DNA of 64,000 nt from a bacterium (GCA_905221295.1 CAJNCP010000001.1:248001-312000), one strand, 5' to 3'; positions 1 to 12,419 are shown, numbered from the stretch's first letter. Notes: generated from the sequence alone by a model not told the origin. Translations and numbers: made by a program.

Positions 1-378
1 GATGCAGACCGGTTCGGTCTCAGCCAGCTTCACCAGCTCAGAGGTCGTGTCGGTCGGGGGGACAAGCAGTCTTACGCTGTTCTTGTGGCTAATCCTAAGA
101 CTGACTCTGGGAAGGATCGCATGCGCATCATGACAGAAACGACCAATGGATTTGTCCTTGCGGAGGAAGATTTGAAAATGCGCGGATCAGGTGAGATTTT
201 TGGAACCAGACAGTCAGGTCTGCCAGAGTTTCAAGTGGCTGATATTATCGAAGACTTTCCGATTCTAGAAGAAGCCAGGAAGGTTGCCAGCTACATTGGT
301 TCGATAGAAGGATGGAAAGAGGATCCAGAATGGCGGATGATTGCTCTCCATCTAGAAAAAAGAGAACATCTGGATTAA
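1..378 (+). CDS. recG: ATP-dependent DNA helicase RecG, 3' part (partial)
   Basis: The open frame runs in from the left edge and ends at the TAA at 376-378, so only about 125 C-terminal residues are present. The first visible residues include QLRGRVGRG, helicase motif VI of the superfamily 2 RecG/Mfd group. The region after it ([21 protein letters not shown]) is the conserved RecG C-terminal segment. RecG remodels stalled replication forks and Holliday junctions in the cytoplasm. The start lies outside the window. In pneumococcus, as I recall, recG also sits immediately upstream of the nan region, which fits the neighbours here. Confidence 0.95.
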   Translation, partial: DADRFGLSQLHQLRGRVGRGDKQSYAVLVANPKTDSGKDRMRIMTETTNGFVLAEEDLKMRGSGEIFGTRQSGLPEFQVADIIEDFPILEEARKVASYIGSIEGWKEDPEWRMIALHLEKREHLD

Positions 379-459
379 GCTTTCTCTAAGGAAAACTTAA
401 GCTAGCTTTTAGGTTTGGGTCTTATACTAGAGTCATCAAAAAGAAACGAGGACTCTCAC

Positions 460-531
460 ATGACTATTAAAGTAACCTACCAAAAGAAGTTTCAAACCGT
501 CAAACAAGAGAAAGGAGCTAGCACTTATTGA
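460..531 (+). CDS. Possible 23-residue peptide (unrecognised)
   Basis: An ATG at 460 follows a purine-rich ribosome site (ACGAGG, 446-451) and reads MTIKVTYQKKFQTVKQEKG plus four residues to a TGA. A TATACT-like -10 lies at 423-428 and a strong terminator follows directly at 534-562, so this is a self-contained small transcription unit between recG and the esterase. The peptide is basic and has no signal sequence or membrane segment. It could be the surviving 5' end of a longer gene that was truncated. No function can be assigned. Confidence 0.4.
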   Translation: MTIKVTYQKKFQTVKQEKGASTY

Positions 532-533
532 TT

Positions 534-562
534 AAAAAAGAGCGGGAACGCTCTTTTTGTTT
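534..562 (+). terminator. Rho-independent terminator
   Basis: Stem AGAGCG / CGCTCT with a GGAA loop, flanked by A-rich and T-rich runs (TTTTTGTTTT). It ends the small transcription unit after recG and isolates the esterase promoter. Confidence 0.85.
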
Positions 563-616
563 TAAAACTACTTTCAGACGATAGGTTTGAGGGAAGAGAA
601 TCTAAAATCACTTTCT
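563..616 (+). promoter_or_regulatory. Two-box NanR-type operator upstream of the esterase
   Basis: Box 1 is TAAAACTACTTTCA (563-576). Box 2 is TAAAATCACTTTCT, starting exactly 40 bp after box 1 (603-616). The same pair with the same 40-bp offset precedes nanA, nanE and the lyase gene. Assignment to NanR is an inference from the shared locus. The box sequences and spacing are direct observations. Confidence 0.6.
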
Positions 617-631
617 ATTTAGCATTCTTTC

Positions 632-676
632 TTGCATTGCTTTCCTAGATATGCTACAGTTGTGATAGCGATTACA
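632..676 (+). promoter_or_regulatory. Esterase promoter with overlapping cre site
   Basis: A possible -35 TTGCAT (632-637) and -10 TACAGT (655-660) have 17-bp spacing. TGATAGCGATTACA (663-676) fits the relaxed CcpA-binding consensus TGWNANCGNTNWCA and lies on the expected start site, a position that would repress in the presence of preferred sugars. Confidence 0.55.
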
Positions 677-694
677 AAACTAAAGGAGCATGCT

Positions 695-1678
695 ATGAAA
701 AATCCAGCTTTACTAGAAGAAATCAAGACCTATAAAGGACGGGATGAGGTTCCAGAAGACTTTGATACTTTTTGGGATGAAGAGGTCAAAAAAGTTTCAT
801 CTCTTCCAGCCTACCAGTTGGAGGAGAGAGATTTTCATATTCCACAAGTCAAGTGTTATGAGCTGACCTTTGAAGGAACCAATGAAGGCAAGGTCTATGC
901 ACGCGTCGTCCTTCCAAAGAGTGAGGAGAAAGTTCCGTTAATCTTCCATTTCCATGGTTATATGGGACGTGGTTGGGACTGGACCGACATGCTGGCCTTC
1001 ACTGTGGCTGGTTACGGTGTTGTTTCCATGGACGTTCGTGGCCAGTCGGGCTATTCGCAAGATGGCTTGCGCTCTCCTTTGGGAAATACCGTTAAGGGAC
1101 ATATCATCCGTGGTGCTGTTGAAGGTCGAGACCAGCTCTTTTATAAGGATGTCTATCTGGATATTTACCAGTTGATCGAAATTATTGCAAGTCTGCCACA
1201 GGTAGATGAGGAAAGACTTTCTAGCTATGGTGCCTCACAAGGCGGTGCTTTAGCCCTGGTTGCAGCAGCACTCAATCCTCGGATTCAGAAAACAGTTGCC
1301 ATCTATCCCTTCTTGTCAGACTTTAGACGAGTGCTTGAGATTGGCAATACCAGTGAAGCCTATGATGAACTCTTCCGTTATTTTAAGTTTCACGATCCCT
1401 TCCACGAAACAGAGGAGGAAATCATGGTGACCCTTGCCTATATCGATGTGAAAAATCTTGCCCATCGTATTCAAGGTGAGGTCAAGATGATTACGGGCTT
1501 GGACGACGATGTTTGCTATCCTATAACCCAGTTTGCGATTTACAATCGTCTGACTTGCGATAAGGCCTATCGTATCATGCCTGAGTATGCTCACGAAGCC
1601 ATGAATGTCTTTGTCAATGACCAAGTCTACAACTGGCTCTGTAGTAGTGAGATTCATTTCTCCTATGTAAAAAAATAA
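695..1678 (+). CDS. Acetyl esterase, CE7 family (acetyl xylan esterase / cephalosporin-C deacetylase type)
   Basis: A 327-residue alpha/beta hydrolase, the usual CE7 length. The nucleophile motif YGASQGG puts Ser at residue 181. An Asp pair follows at about 270-271 (GLDDDVCYP) and His at 300 (YAHEAMN). This nearly coincides with the Ser181/Asp269/His298 triad I recall for Bacillus CAH. The start was set at 695 because AAAGGAG lies just upstream, while an in-frame ATG at 632 falls inside the promoter. No signal peptide is visible, so the enzyme is probably cytoplasmic. Its NanR-type boxes and its position next to nanA suggest it deacetylates O-acetylated sialic acids or other glycan fragments. 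The substrate is an inference. Confidence 0.85.
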   Translation: MKNPALLEEIKTYKGRDEVPEDFDTFWDEEVKKVSSLPAYQLEERDFHIPQVKCYELTFEGTNEGKVYARVVLPKSEEKVPLIFHFHGYMGRGWDWTDMLAFTVAGYGVVSMDVRGQSGYSQDGLRSPLGNTVKGHIIRGAVEGRDQLFYKDVYLDIYQLIEIIASLPQVDEERLSSYGASQGGALALVAAALNPRIQKTVAIYPFLSDFRRVLEIGNTSEAYDELFRYFKFHDPFHETEEEIMVTLAYIDVKNLAHRIQGEVKMITGLDDDVCYPITQFAIYNRLTCDKAYRIMPEYAHEAMNVFVNDQVYNWLCSSEIHFSYVKK

Positions 1679-1683
1679 GTTTA

Positions 1684-1711
1684 AGAGAGCCTTGAGCTCC
1701 CTTTTTGTTTT
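1684..1711 (+). terminator. Terminator after the esterase
   Basis: Imperfect stem GAGAGC / GCTCCC (one mismatch) around a short loop, followed by TTTTTGTTTT. The esterase is therefore probably monocistronic. Confidence 0.65.
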
Positions 1712-1719
1712 CCAAAATC

Positions 1720-1773
1720 GAAAAGTACTTTCAGGAAACTTGAAATATTGAAATAGTTTTAAAAGTAAAATCT
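1720..1773 (+). promoter_or_regulatory. Two-box NanR-type operator upstream of nanA
   Basis: Box 1 GAAAAGTACTTTCA begins at 1720 and box 2 TAAAAGTAAAATCT begins 40 bp later at 1760. The -10 TATAAT begins 53 bp after box 2, the same distance as at the nanE and lyase promoters. Confidence 0.65.
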
Positions 1774-1812
1774 ATTCTATATCAATTTAGCTATAAAGTT
1801 CAAAGTTTATTG

Positions 1813-1818
1813 TATAAT
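1813..1818 (+). promoter_or_regulatory. nanA -10 element
   Basis: A consensus TATAAT. The -35 position 17 bp upstream (1790-1795, GCTATA) is a poor match, which suits a promoter that needs an activator bound upstream. Confidence 0.65.
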
Positions 1819-1824
1819 GAGGGA

Positions 1825-5395
<3,571 letters not shown>

Positions 5396-5405
5396 GAGAA
5401 TAATT

Positions 5406-5472
5406 CTAATCATTTTACTTTGTAAAATTAGAAGGAGATAGTAGGTTTTTCAGCCTGCTATCTTTTTCTTTC
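5406..5472 (+). terminator. Hairpin and terminator after nanA
   Basis: A first hairpin (CTAATcATTTTAC / GTAAAATTAG, 5406-5431) is followed by AGATAGtAGG / CCTgCTATCT and TTTTTCTTT (5436-5472), a good intrinsic terminator. Confidence 0.8.
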
Positions 5473-5508
5473 GGCTCAAGGTGTGCTAATAAGAAATTCT
5501 AAGATGTC

Positions 5509-5562
5509 TGAAACTACTTTCAGGATAGTCTGTTATATAAAATAGTTTTGAAACTGAAATCT
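5509..5562 (+). promoter_or_regulatory. Two-box NanR-type operator upstream of nanE
   Basis: Box 1 TGAAACTACTTTCA (5509-5522) is an inverted repeat of TGAAA around CTAC. Box 2 TGAAACTGAAATCT starts 40 bp later (5549-5562). This is the best-conserved pair of the four. Confidence 0.7.
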
Positions 5563-5578
5563 ATTCCACTACAAACTA

Positions 5579-5607
5579 TTGAAAGCGCTTAACAAATGAT
5601 ATATAAT
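5579..5607 (+). promoter_or_regulatory. nanE promoter with cre site overlapping the -35
   Basis: TTGAAA (5579-5584), 17 bp, TATAAT (5602-5607). TTGAAAGCGCTTAACA (5579-5594) matches 14 of 16 cre positions and covers the -35 and spacer, so CcpA binding would block RNA polymerase directly. Confidence 0.75.
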
Positions 5608-5640
5608 AAGCCCATAAGAACAAGAAAGGGAGGAAAGAGG

Positions 5641-6339
5641 ATGCCACAGATCAGCAAAGAAGCCCTGATTGAACAGATCAAAGATGGAATCATTGTCTCT
5701 TGCCAGGCACTTCCTCACGAACCGCTTTATACAGAAGCGGGAGGAGTCATTCCCTTGCTAGTCAAAGCGGCTGAGCAAGGAGGAGCAGTTGGTATCCGAG
5801 CAAACAGTGTTCGCGATATCAAGGAGATTAAGGAGGTTACAAAACTCCCGATTATCGGGATTATCAAACGTGACTATCCGCCGCAGGAGCCATTCATTAC
5901 AGCTACGATGAGAGAAGTTGATGAACTGGCTGAACTAGACATCGAGGTCATTGCTCTGGATTGTACCAAACGTGAACGTTATGATGGTTTGGAAATTCAG
6001 GACTTTATCCGACAAGTCAAAGAAAAATATCCGCATCAACTCTTAATGGCTGATACCAGTACGTTTGAAGAGGGAATAGCAGCGGTCGAAGCAGGGATTG
6101 ATTTTGTTGGAACAACCCTATCAGGTTATACCTCTTATAGTCCTAAGGTAGATGGTCCAGACTTTGAACTGATCAAAAAACTCTGCGATGCCGGTGTGGA
6201 TGTCATCGCTGAAGGGAAAATTCACACACCAGAACAAGCCAAGCAAATCCTTGAATATGGAGTACGAGGCATTGTTGTCGGTGGAGCTATTACTAGACCA
6301 AAAGAGATCACGGAACGCTTTGTTGCTGGTCTTAAATAA
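5641..6339 (+). CDS. nanE: N-acetylmannosamine-6-phosphate 2-epimerase
   Basis: A 232-residue TIM-barrel protein of NanE length. It converts ManNAc-6-P to GlcNAc-6-P, which joins amino-sugar catabolism. Recognisable segments are the N-terminal [32 protein letters not shown] (a conserved Asp/Lys region) and the phosphate-binding end [14 protein letters not shown] with [11 protein letters not shown]. The start at 5641 follows GGGAGG. An in-frame ATG at 5596 lies within the promoter. It opens the nanE-satA unit. Confidence 0.95.
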   Translation: MPQISKEALIEQIKDGIIVSCQALPHEPLYTEAGGVIPLLVKAAEQGGAVGIRANSVRDIKEIKEVTKLPIIGIIKRDYPPQEPFITATMREVDELAELDIEVIALDCTKRERYDGLEIQDFIRQVKEKYPHQLLMADTSTFEEGIAAVEAGIDFVGTTLSGYTSYSPKVDGPDFELIKKLCDAGVDVIAEGKIHTPEQAKQILEYGVRGIVVGGAITRPKEITERFVAGLK

Positions 6340-6382
6340 TACAATCTCAAAACAGAGGAGAGTGGTCGATGCGTCGGATAAA

Positions 6383-6398
6383 ATGAAAACGTATACAA
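6383..6398 (+). promoter_or_regulatory. Perfect cre site between nanE and satA
   Basis: ATGAAAACGTATACAA matches all 16 positions of WTGNAARCGNWWWCAW. It lies about 55 bp before satA in a stretch with only weak promoter-like sequences, so it may act on a minor satA promoter or as a roadblock on the nanE transcript. Confidence 0.65.
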
Positions 6399-6402
6399 AT
6401 AG

Positions 6403-7782
<1,380 letters not shown>

Positions 7783-7801
7783 GCACTAAGTCAGATTGAT
7801 T

Positions 7802-7851
7802 CCCCCTTTTCCCTGAGCACTATGGTGTAAGAAAAGGGGGACTTTTGTTTA
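7802..7851 (+). terminator. Intergenic stem-loop after satA
   Basis: CCCCCTTTT (7802-7810) pairs with AAAAGGGGG (7832-7840), with an inner GCAC/GTGT hairpin and a T-run after it. Being inside the sat operon, it probably terminates part of the transcript, giving more satA than satBC message. Confidence 0.75.
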
Positions 7852-7860
7852 AAATGGTAG

Positions 7861-7936
7861 GAACTGTCACGAAATTAAAATGAAGTTCTTACATAAGCAA
7901 ATCTTAAAAAATTTCATTTTGGTTTTAAAACAGTTC
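7861..7936 (+). repeat. Nested inverted repeats in the satB leader
   Basis: GAACTGT (7861-7867) is complementary to ACAGTTC (7930-7936). Inside it, AAAATGAA (7877-7884) is complementary to TTCATTTT (7913-7920). The two pairs are in register and could form one long hairpin in the mRNA about 40 nt before satB. No known family recognised. Confidence 0.55.
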
Positions 7937-7979
7937 AAGAAAATCAAAAACTATTCTATTTGAAAGAGAGGTGCCGACT

Positions 7980-8867
7980 GTGAAAGTCAATAAAATTCGT
8001 ATGCGGGAAACAGTGATTTCCTATGCTTTCCTAGCACCAGTATTATTCTTCTTTGTGATCTTTGTCTTGGCTCCTATGATTATGGGATTCATTACAAGCT
8101 TCTTTAACTACTCCATGACCAGCTTTGAGTTTGTGGGCTTGGATAACTACATTCGCATGTTTAAAGACCCTGTCTTTACCAAGTCTTTGATCAATACCGT
8201 TATTCTGGTTATTGGATCTGTTCCGATTGTGGTTCTCTTCTCGCTCTTTGTAGCATCTCAAACCTATCATCAAAATGCGATTGCCCGATCTTTCTATCGT
8301 TTCGTCTTCTTCCTTCCTGTAGTTACAGGTAGTGTTGCCGTAACGGTTGTATGGAAATGGATCTATGATCCCCTATCAGGGATTCTAAACTTTGTCCTTA
8401 AGTCAAGCCATATCATCAGCCAAAACATTTCTTGGCTGGGTGACAAAAACTGGGCTTTGCTAGCGATTATGATTATCCTTTTGACAACATCTGTTGGTCA
8501 ACCGATTATCCTTTATATCGCTGCCATGGGAAATATTGATAATTCACTTGTTGAAGCGGCGCGTGTTGACGGTGCGACTGAGTTTCAAGTCTTCTGGAAG
8601 ATTAAATGGCCTAGCCTTCTTCCAACAACCCTTTACATCGCGATCATCACAACCATCAACTCTTTCCAATGTTTCGCTTTGATTCAGTTGTTGACATCTG
8701 GTGGTCCAAACTACTCAACAAGTACCTTGATGTACTACCTTTACGAAAAAGCCTTCCAATTGACTGAATACGGCTATGCAAATACTATCGGTGTCTTCTT
8801 GGCAGTGATGATTGCCATTGTCAGCTTTGCGCAATTCAAGATCCTCGGAAACGACGTAGAATACTAA
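7980..8867 (+). CDS. satB: Sialic acid ABC transporter, permease 1
   Basis: A 295-residue type-1 sugar permease (MalF/UgpA-like) with six likely membrane segments. The EAA loop reads NSLVEAARVDGATEFQVFWK (about residues 185-204). I chose GTG at 7980 because the ribosome site GAGAGG (7965-7970) is about 9 bp away. An upstream in-frame GTG at 7971 touches it. It forms the membrane pore with SatC. A stem-loop lies between satA and this gene. Confidence 0.9.
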   Translation: MKVNKIRMRETVISYAFLAPVLFFFVIFVLAPMIMGFITSFFNYSMTSFEFVGLDNYIRMFKDPVFTKSLINTVILVIGSVPIVVLFSLFVASQTYHQNAIARSFYRFVFFLPVVTGSVAVTVVWKWIYDPLSGILNFVLKSSHIISQNISWLGDKNWALLAIMIILLTTSVGQPIILYIAAMGNIDNSLVEAARVDGATEFQVFWKIKWPSLLPTTLYIAIITTINSFQCFALIQLLTSGGPNYSTSTLMYYLYEKAFQLTEYGYANTIGVFLAVMIAIVSFAQFKILGNDVEY

Positions 8868-8882
8868 AGAAAGGAGACAGTT

Positions 8883-9722
8883 ATGCAACCTACACAAAAG
8901 AAACCTTTAACAGCTTTCACTGTTATTTCAACGATTATCTTGCTCTTGTTGACCGTACTGTTCATCTTTCCATTCTACTGGATCTTGACAGGGGCCTTCA
9001 AATCACAGCCTGATACCATTATGATTCCGCCACAGTGGTTCCCTAAAATGCCAACCATGGAGAACTTCCAACAACTCATGGTGCAAAACCCTGCTATGCA
9101 GTGGATGTGGAACTCTGTATTTATCTCACTGGTAACCATGTTCTTAGTCTGTGCAACCTCTTCTCTAGCAGGTTATGTCTTGGCTAAAAAACGTTTCTAT
9201 GGTCAACGCATCCTCTTTGCAGTCTTTATCGCTGCCATGGCACTTCCAAAACAAGTTGTCCTTGTACCATTGGTACGTATCGTCAACTTCATGGGAATTC
9301 ACGATACACTTTGGGCAGTTATCTTGCCTTTGATCGGATGGCCATTCGGTGTCTTCCTTATGAAACAATTCAGTGAAAATATCCCTACAGAATTGCTTGA
9401 ATCAGCTAAAATCGACGGTTGTGGTGAGATTCGTACCTTCTGGAGCGTAGCCTTCCCTATCGTGAAACCAGGATTTGCAGCCCTTGCAATCTTTACCTTC
9501 ATCAATACTTGGAACGACTACTTCATGCAGTTGGTTATGTTGACTTCACGTCAAAACTTGACTATCTCACTCGGGGTTGCGACCATGCAGGCCGAAATGG
9601 CAACCAACTACGGTTTGATCATGGCGGGTGCAGCTCTTGCAGCCGTGCCAATCGTAACCGTCTTCCTTGTCTTCCAAAAATCCTTCACTCAGGGTATTAC
9701 TATGGGAGCTGTCAAAGGTTAA
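8883..9722 (+). CDS. satC: Sialic acid ABC transporter, permease 2
   Basis: A 279-residue partner permease (MalG/UgpE-like). An N-terminal membrane segment is followed by the periplasmic-loop FYWILTGAFK region, and the EAA motif ELLESAKIDGCGEIRTFW lies around residues 170-187. The start has AAAGGAG upstream and follows satB by 15 bp, so the two are co-translated. Downstream come a BOX repeat and structured DNA instead of the PTS and nanB genes I recall from pneumococcus. Confidence 0.9.
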   Translation: MQPTQKKPLTAFTVISTIILLLLTVLFIFPFYWILTGAFKSQPDTIMIPPQWFPKMPTMENFQQLMVQNPAMQWMWNSVFISLVTMFLVCATSSLAGYVLAKKRFYGQRILFAVFIAAMALPKQVVLVPLVRIVNFMGIHDTLWAVILPLIGWPFGVFLMKQFSENIPTELLESAKIDGCGEIRTFWSVAFPIVKPGFAALAIFTFINTWNDYFMQLVMLTSRQNLTISLGVATMQAEMATNYGLIMAGAALAAVPIVTVFLVFQKSFTQGITMGAVKG

Positions 9723-9723
9723 G

Positions 9724-9827
9724 AACTTGCGAAAATCGAATTTAAACTACTTCAGCATCACATTGCCATACTTAAGTATGGCCTGCGGTTAGCTTCCTAG
9801 TTTGTTCTTCGATTTTCATTGAGTATA
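9724..9827. repeat. Degenerate BOX element (A-C type, no boxB)
   Basis: About 104 bp with terminal inverted repeats GAAAATCGAA / TTCGATTTTC. The left part resembles boxA (CAGC.TC.C.TTGCC.TA matches the complement of the classic BOXA1R primer). The right part GCGGTTAGCTTCCTAG and TTTTCATTGAGTATA matches boxC. The central boxB modules are missing. BOX elements are dispersed non-coding repeats of the mitis group. Confidence 0.75.
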
Positions 9828-9881
9828 GGAAAAACTGTCTATCAAAATTCAGAAGAATATGTTATAGACTAAGAGAAATAT

Positions 9882-9952
9882 AGTTTCATAAGTGTCTACA
9901 AAATGGAGAGTATACAGTTACTTCGTGAAGTTTTGTCAGACACTTATAAACT
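9882..9952. repeat. Long imperfect inverted repeat
   Basis: AGTTTcATAAGTGTCT then CAAAA on the left pairs with TTTTG then AGACACTTATAAACT on the right. The 27-nt centre contains the small palindrome ACTTCGTGAAG. It could be the satC operon terminator without a clear T-run, or a decayed mobile repeat. Confidence 0.55.
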
Positions 9953-10028
9953 TAAGAATGAACTCTTTTCATGATACTAGTTAGAGTAGGTTCGTTTTAT
10001 GGTAACTATTTCCCGCTTTAGTGGTATA

Positions 10029-10136
10029 TAAGATAAGCAATTTATGCTTATCTTAGACGGAATTTTTGAGACTGACGATGAAAGAGCAACAGGCTCAAAA
10101 ATTAGGAATGAAATTCCTAAGGAATTTGCTTCCGTC
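10029..10136 (+). other. Candidate structured RNA: hairpin plus three-way junction upstream of yhcH
   Basis: A perfect 10-bp hairpin, AAGATAAGCA / TGCTTATCTT with loop ATTTA (10030-10054), is followed by a closed junction. P1 is GACGGAA (10056-10062) with TTCCGTC (10130-10136). P2 is TTTTTGAG (10063-10070) with CTCAAAAA (10094-10101). P3 is TTAGGAAT (10102-10109) with ATTCCTAA (10113-10120). P1-P2 and P2-P3 abut with no unpaired base. The element lies about 76 bp before yhcH. It may be a cis-regulatory RNA or a copy of a dispersed streptococcal repeat. Confidence 0.55.
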
Positions 10137-10212
10137 CGCACTTTTATAGGGAAATAGAGAAAGGATAATTCGGAACTGAAAAATAGTAACTATCAGAAAC
10201 GAAGGAAACAGT

Positions 10213-10665
10213 ATGATTTTTGACGATTTGAAAAACATCGCCTTTTACAAGGGAATCCATCCCAATCTAGACAAGGCTATCGACTATCTCTATCAGCACC
10301 GTAAGGATTCTTTCGAATTCGGTAAGTATGAGATTGACGGGGACAAGGTCTTTCTAGTTGTTCAGGAAAATGTCCTCAATCAAGCTAAAAATAATCAATT
10401 TGAACACCATAAGAATTATGCAGACTTGCATTTGCTGGTAGAAGGACATGAATATTCGAGCTACGGTTCACGTATCAAAGACGAAGCAGTAGCATTCGAC
10501 GAAGCGAGCGACATTGGCTTTGTCCATTGTCATGAAAAATACCCACTCTTGTTGGGCTATCACAATTTTGCAATTTTCTTCCCAGGAGAACCACACCAGC
10601 CAAATGGCCACGCAGGGATGGAAGAAAAAGTTCGCAAGTATCTCTTTAAAATTTTGATTGATTAA
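10213..10665 (+). CDS. YhcH/YjgK/YiaL family protein (probable sialic acid anomerase)
   Basis: A 150-residue single-domain cupin-like protein of the family DUF386. The conserved core FEHHKNYADLHLLVEGHE and the C-terminal FAIFFPGEPHQPNGH supply the metal-binding Glu/His set typical of the family. E. coli YhcH is linked to sialic acid catabolism and was proposed to interconvert anomers of the sugar. GAAGGA precedes the ATG. It forms a likely operon with the next gene (20-bp gap). Confidence 0.85.
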   Translation: MIFDDLKNIAFYKGIHPNLDKAIDYLYQHRKDSFEFGKYEIDGDKVFLVVQENVLNQAKNNQFEHHKNYADLHLLVEGHEYSSYGSRIKDEAVAFDEASDIGFVHCHEKYPLLLGYHNFAIFFPGEPHQPNGHAGMEEKVRKYLFKILID

Positions 10666-10685
10666 AAGAATCAGGAGGAGCAAAC

Positions 10686-11330
10686 ATGGCACAAAAAGGA
10701 GTAAGCCTTATCAAGGCAGCATTTGATACAGATAATTTTCTCATGCGTTTCAGTGAGAAGATCTTGGATATCGTCACAGTCAATCTTCTTTTTGTCGTCT
10801 CTTGTTTGCCCATTGTGACGATTGGAGTGGCGAAAATCAGCCTTTATGAAACCATGTTTGAGATTAAGAGAAGCAGACGAGTTCCAGTTTTCAGAACCTA
10901 TCTAAGAGCCTTCAAGCAAAATCTGAAACTGGGTTTCCAGTTAGGTTTGCTAGAGTTGGGCATTGTTTTGCTGAGTCTTTTAGACCTCTATCTTTTCTGG
11001 GGCCAGACAGCTTTACCTTTCCAGATTGTGAAAGCTATTTGTTTGGGGATTCTCATCTTCCTCACTCTGGTGATGCTGGCTAGCTATCCCATCGCTGCGC
11101 GCTATGATTTGTCTTGGAAAGAAGTGCTGCAAAAAGGGCTTATCTTGGCAAGTTTTAACTTTCCTTGGTTCTTCCTCATGTTAGCCATTCTCTTTCTCAT
11201 AGTGATGGTTCTTTATCTATCAGCCTTCACTCTCCTTTTGGGTGGGTCAGCTTTTATCCTCTTTGGTTTTGGTTTGCTAGTCTTTCTCCAAACAGGTTTG
11301 ATGGAGAAAATTTTCGCCAAATACCAGTAG
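10686..11330 (+). CDS. DUF624 (YesL-like) membrane protein
   Basis: 214 residues with about five hydrophobic segments (residues 35-55, 85-105, 115-140, 155-180, 185-205). The N-terminal region with FDTDNFLMRFSEKILDIV and the Arg-rich loop fits the YesL/DUF624 family, commonly found beside family 1 sugar ABC transporters. Function in the family is unproven. It may assist or regulate the sat transporter. GGAGGAG ribosome site. Confidence 0.8.
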   Translation: MAQKGVSLIKAAFDTDNFLMRFSEKILDIVTVNLLFVVSCLPIVTIGVAKISLYETMFEIKRSRRVPVFRTYLRAFKQNLKLGFQLGLLELGIVLLSLLDLYLFWGQTALPFQIVKAICLGILIFLTLVMLASYPIAARYDLSWKEVLQKGLILASFNFPWFFLMLAILFLIVMVLYLSAFTLLLGGSAFILFGFGLLVFLQTGLMEKIFAKYQ

Positions 11331-11343
11331 GATGAGGTGTTTC

Positions 11344-11397
11344 TGAAACTACTTTCAATCGTTACAGTTTCTAAAATACAAGTAGAAACTAAAATCT
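11344..11397 (+). promoter_or_regulatory. Two-box NanR-type operator upstream of the lyase gene
   Basis: Box 1 TGAAACTACTTTCA (11344-11357) is identical to the nanE box 1. Box 2 AGAAACTAAAATCT starts 40 bp later (11384-11397). The -10 starts 53 bp after box 2. Confidence 0.7.
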
Positions 11398-11413
11398 AAG
11401 TGTATACAAGATA

Positions 11414-11442
11414 TTGAAAGCGATTTTCACAAGGTGTATACT
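11414..11442 (+). promoter_or_regulatory. Lyase promoter with cre-like overlap
   Basis: TTGAAA (11414-11419), 17 bp, TATACT (11437-11442). TTGAAAGCGATTTTCACA covers the -35 and spacer and matches the cre core TGAAAGCG, with one extra base before CA. The architecture is the same as at nanE. Confidence 0.7.
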
Positions 11443-11501
11443 AAACTTGTAAAAAATAGAACTGCTCTCAGCAGAAAAAAAGAAATCTTAGGAGAAAATC
11501 T

Positions 11502-12419
11502 ATGTCAGATTTGAAAAAATACGAAGGTGTCATTCCAGCCTTCTACGCATGTTATGATGATCAAAGAGAAGTCAGTCCAGAGCGTACGCGTGCCTTGGTT
11601 CAATACTTTATTGATAAGGGAGTTCAAGGTCTCTATGTCAATGGTTCTTCTGGTGAATGTATCTACCAAAGTGTGGAAGATCGCAAGTTGATTTTGGAAG
11701 AAGTCATGGCAGTTGCCAAAGGAAAATTGACTATCATCGCTCATGTTGCTTGCAATAATACCAAAGATAGTATGGAACTTGCTCGCCACGCAGAAAGCTT
11801 GGGAGTAGATGCTATCGCAACAATCCCACCGATTTACTTCCGCTTGCCTGAGTACTCAGTTGCCAAATACTGGAACGATATCAGTGCTGCAGCTCCAAAC
11901 ACAGATTATGTGATTTATAACATTCCTCAATTGGCAGGTGTTGCTTTGACTCCAAGTCTTTATACTGAAATGTTGAAGAATCCTCGTGTTATCGGTGTTA
12001 AGAACTCTTCTATGCCTGTTCAAGATATCCAAACCTTTGTCAGCCTTGGTGGAGAAGACCACATCGTCTTTAATGGTCCAGATGAACAGTTCCTAGGTGG
12101 ACGGCTCATGGGTGCTAAGGCTGGTATCGGTGGTACTTATGGTGCGATGCCAGAACTCTTCTTGAAACTCAATCAGTTGATTGCTGAGAAAGATTTGGAA
12201 ACAGCGCGTGAATTGCAATACGCTATCAACGCAATCATTGGCAAGCTCACTTCTGCTCATGGAAATATGTACGGTGTGATCAAAGAAGTCTTGAAGATCA
12301 ATGAAGGTTTGAACATTGGTTCAGTTCGTTCACCATTGACACCAGTGACTGAAGAAGATCGTCCAGTTGTAGAAGCAGCTGCAGCCTTGATTCGTGAAAC
12401 CAAGGAGCGCTTCCTCTAA
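11502..12419 (+). CDS. nanL: N-acetylneuraminate lyase
   Basis: A 305-residue TIM-barrel class I aldolase of the DapA/NAL family. It splits N-acetylneuraminate into ManNAc and pyruvate. The carboxylate-binding motif is GSSGE (residues 49-53), the catalytic Tyr is in DYVIYNIP (about residue 142) and the Schiff-base Lys is in VIGVKNSS (about residue 168). The start has TTAGGAG upstream. It is co-transcribed with the ROK kinase 17 bp downstream. The symbol nanA is used for this enzyme in other genera and is avoided here because of the sialidase. Confidence 0.93.
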   Translation: MSDLKKYEGVIPAFYACYDDQREVSPERTRALVQYFIDKGVQGLYVNGSSGECIYQSVEDRKLILEEVMAVAKGKLTIIAHVACNNTKDSMELARHAESLGVDAIATIPPIYFRLPEYSVAKYWNDISAAAPNTDYVIYNIPQLAGVALTPSLYTEMLKNPRVIGVKNSSMPVQDIQTFVSLGGEDHIVFNGPDEQFLGGRLMGAKAGIGGTYGAMPELFLKLNQLIAEKDLETARELQYAINAIIGKLTSAHGNMYGVIKEVLKINEGLNIGSVRSPLTPVTEEDRPVVEAAAALIRETKERFL

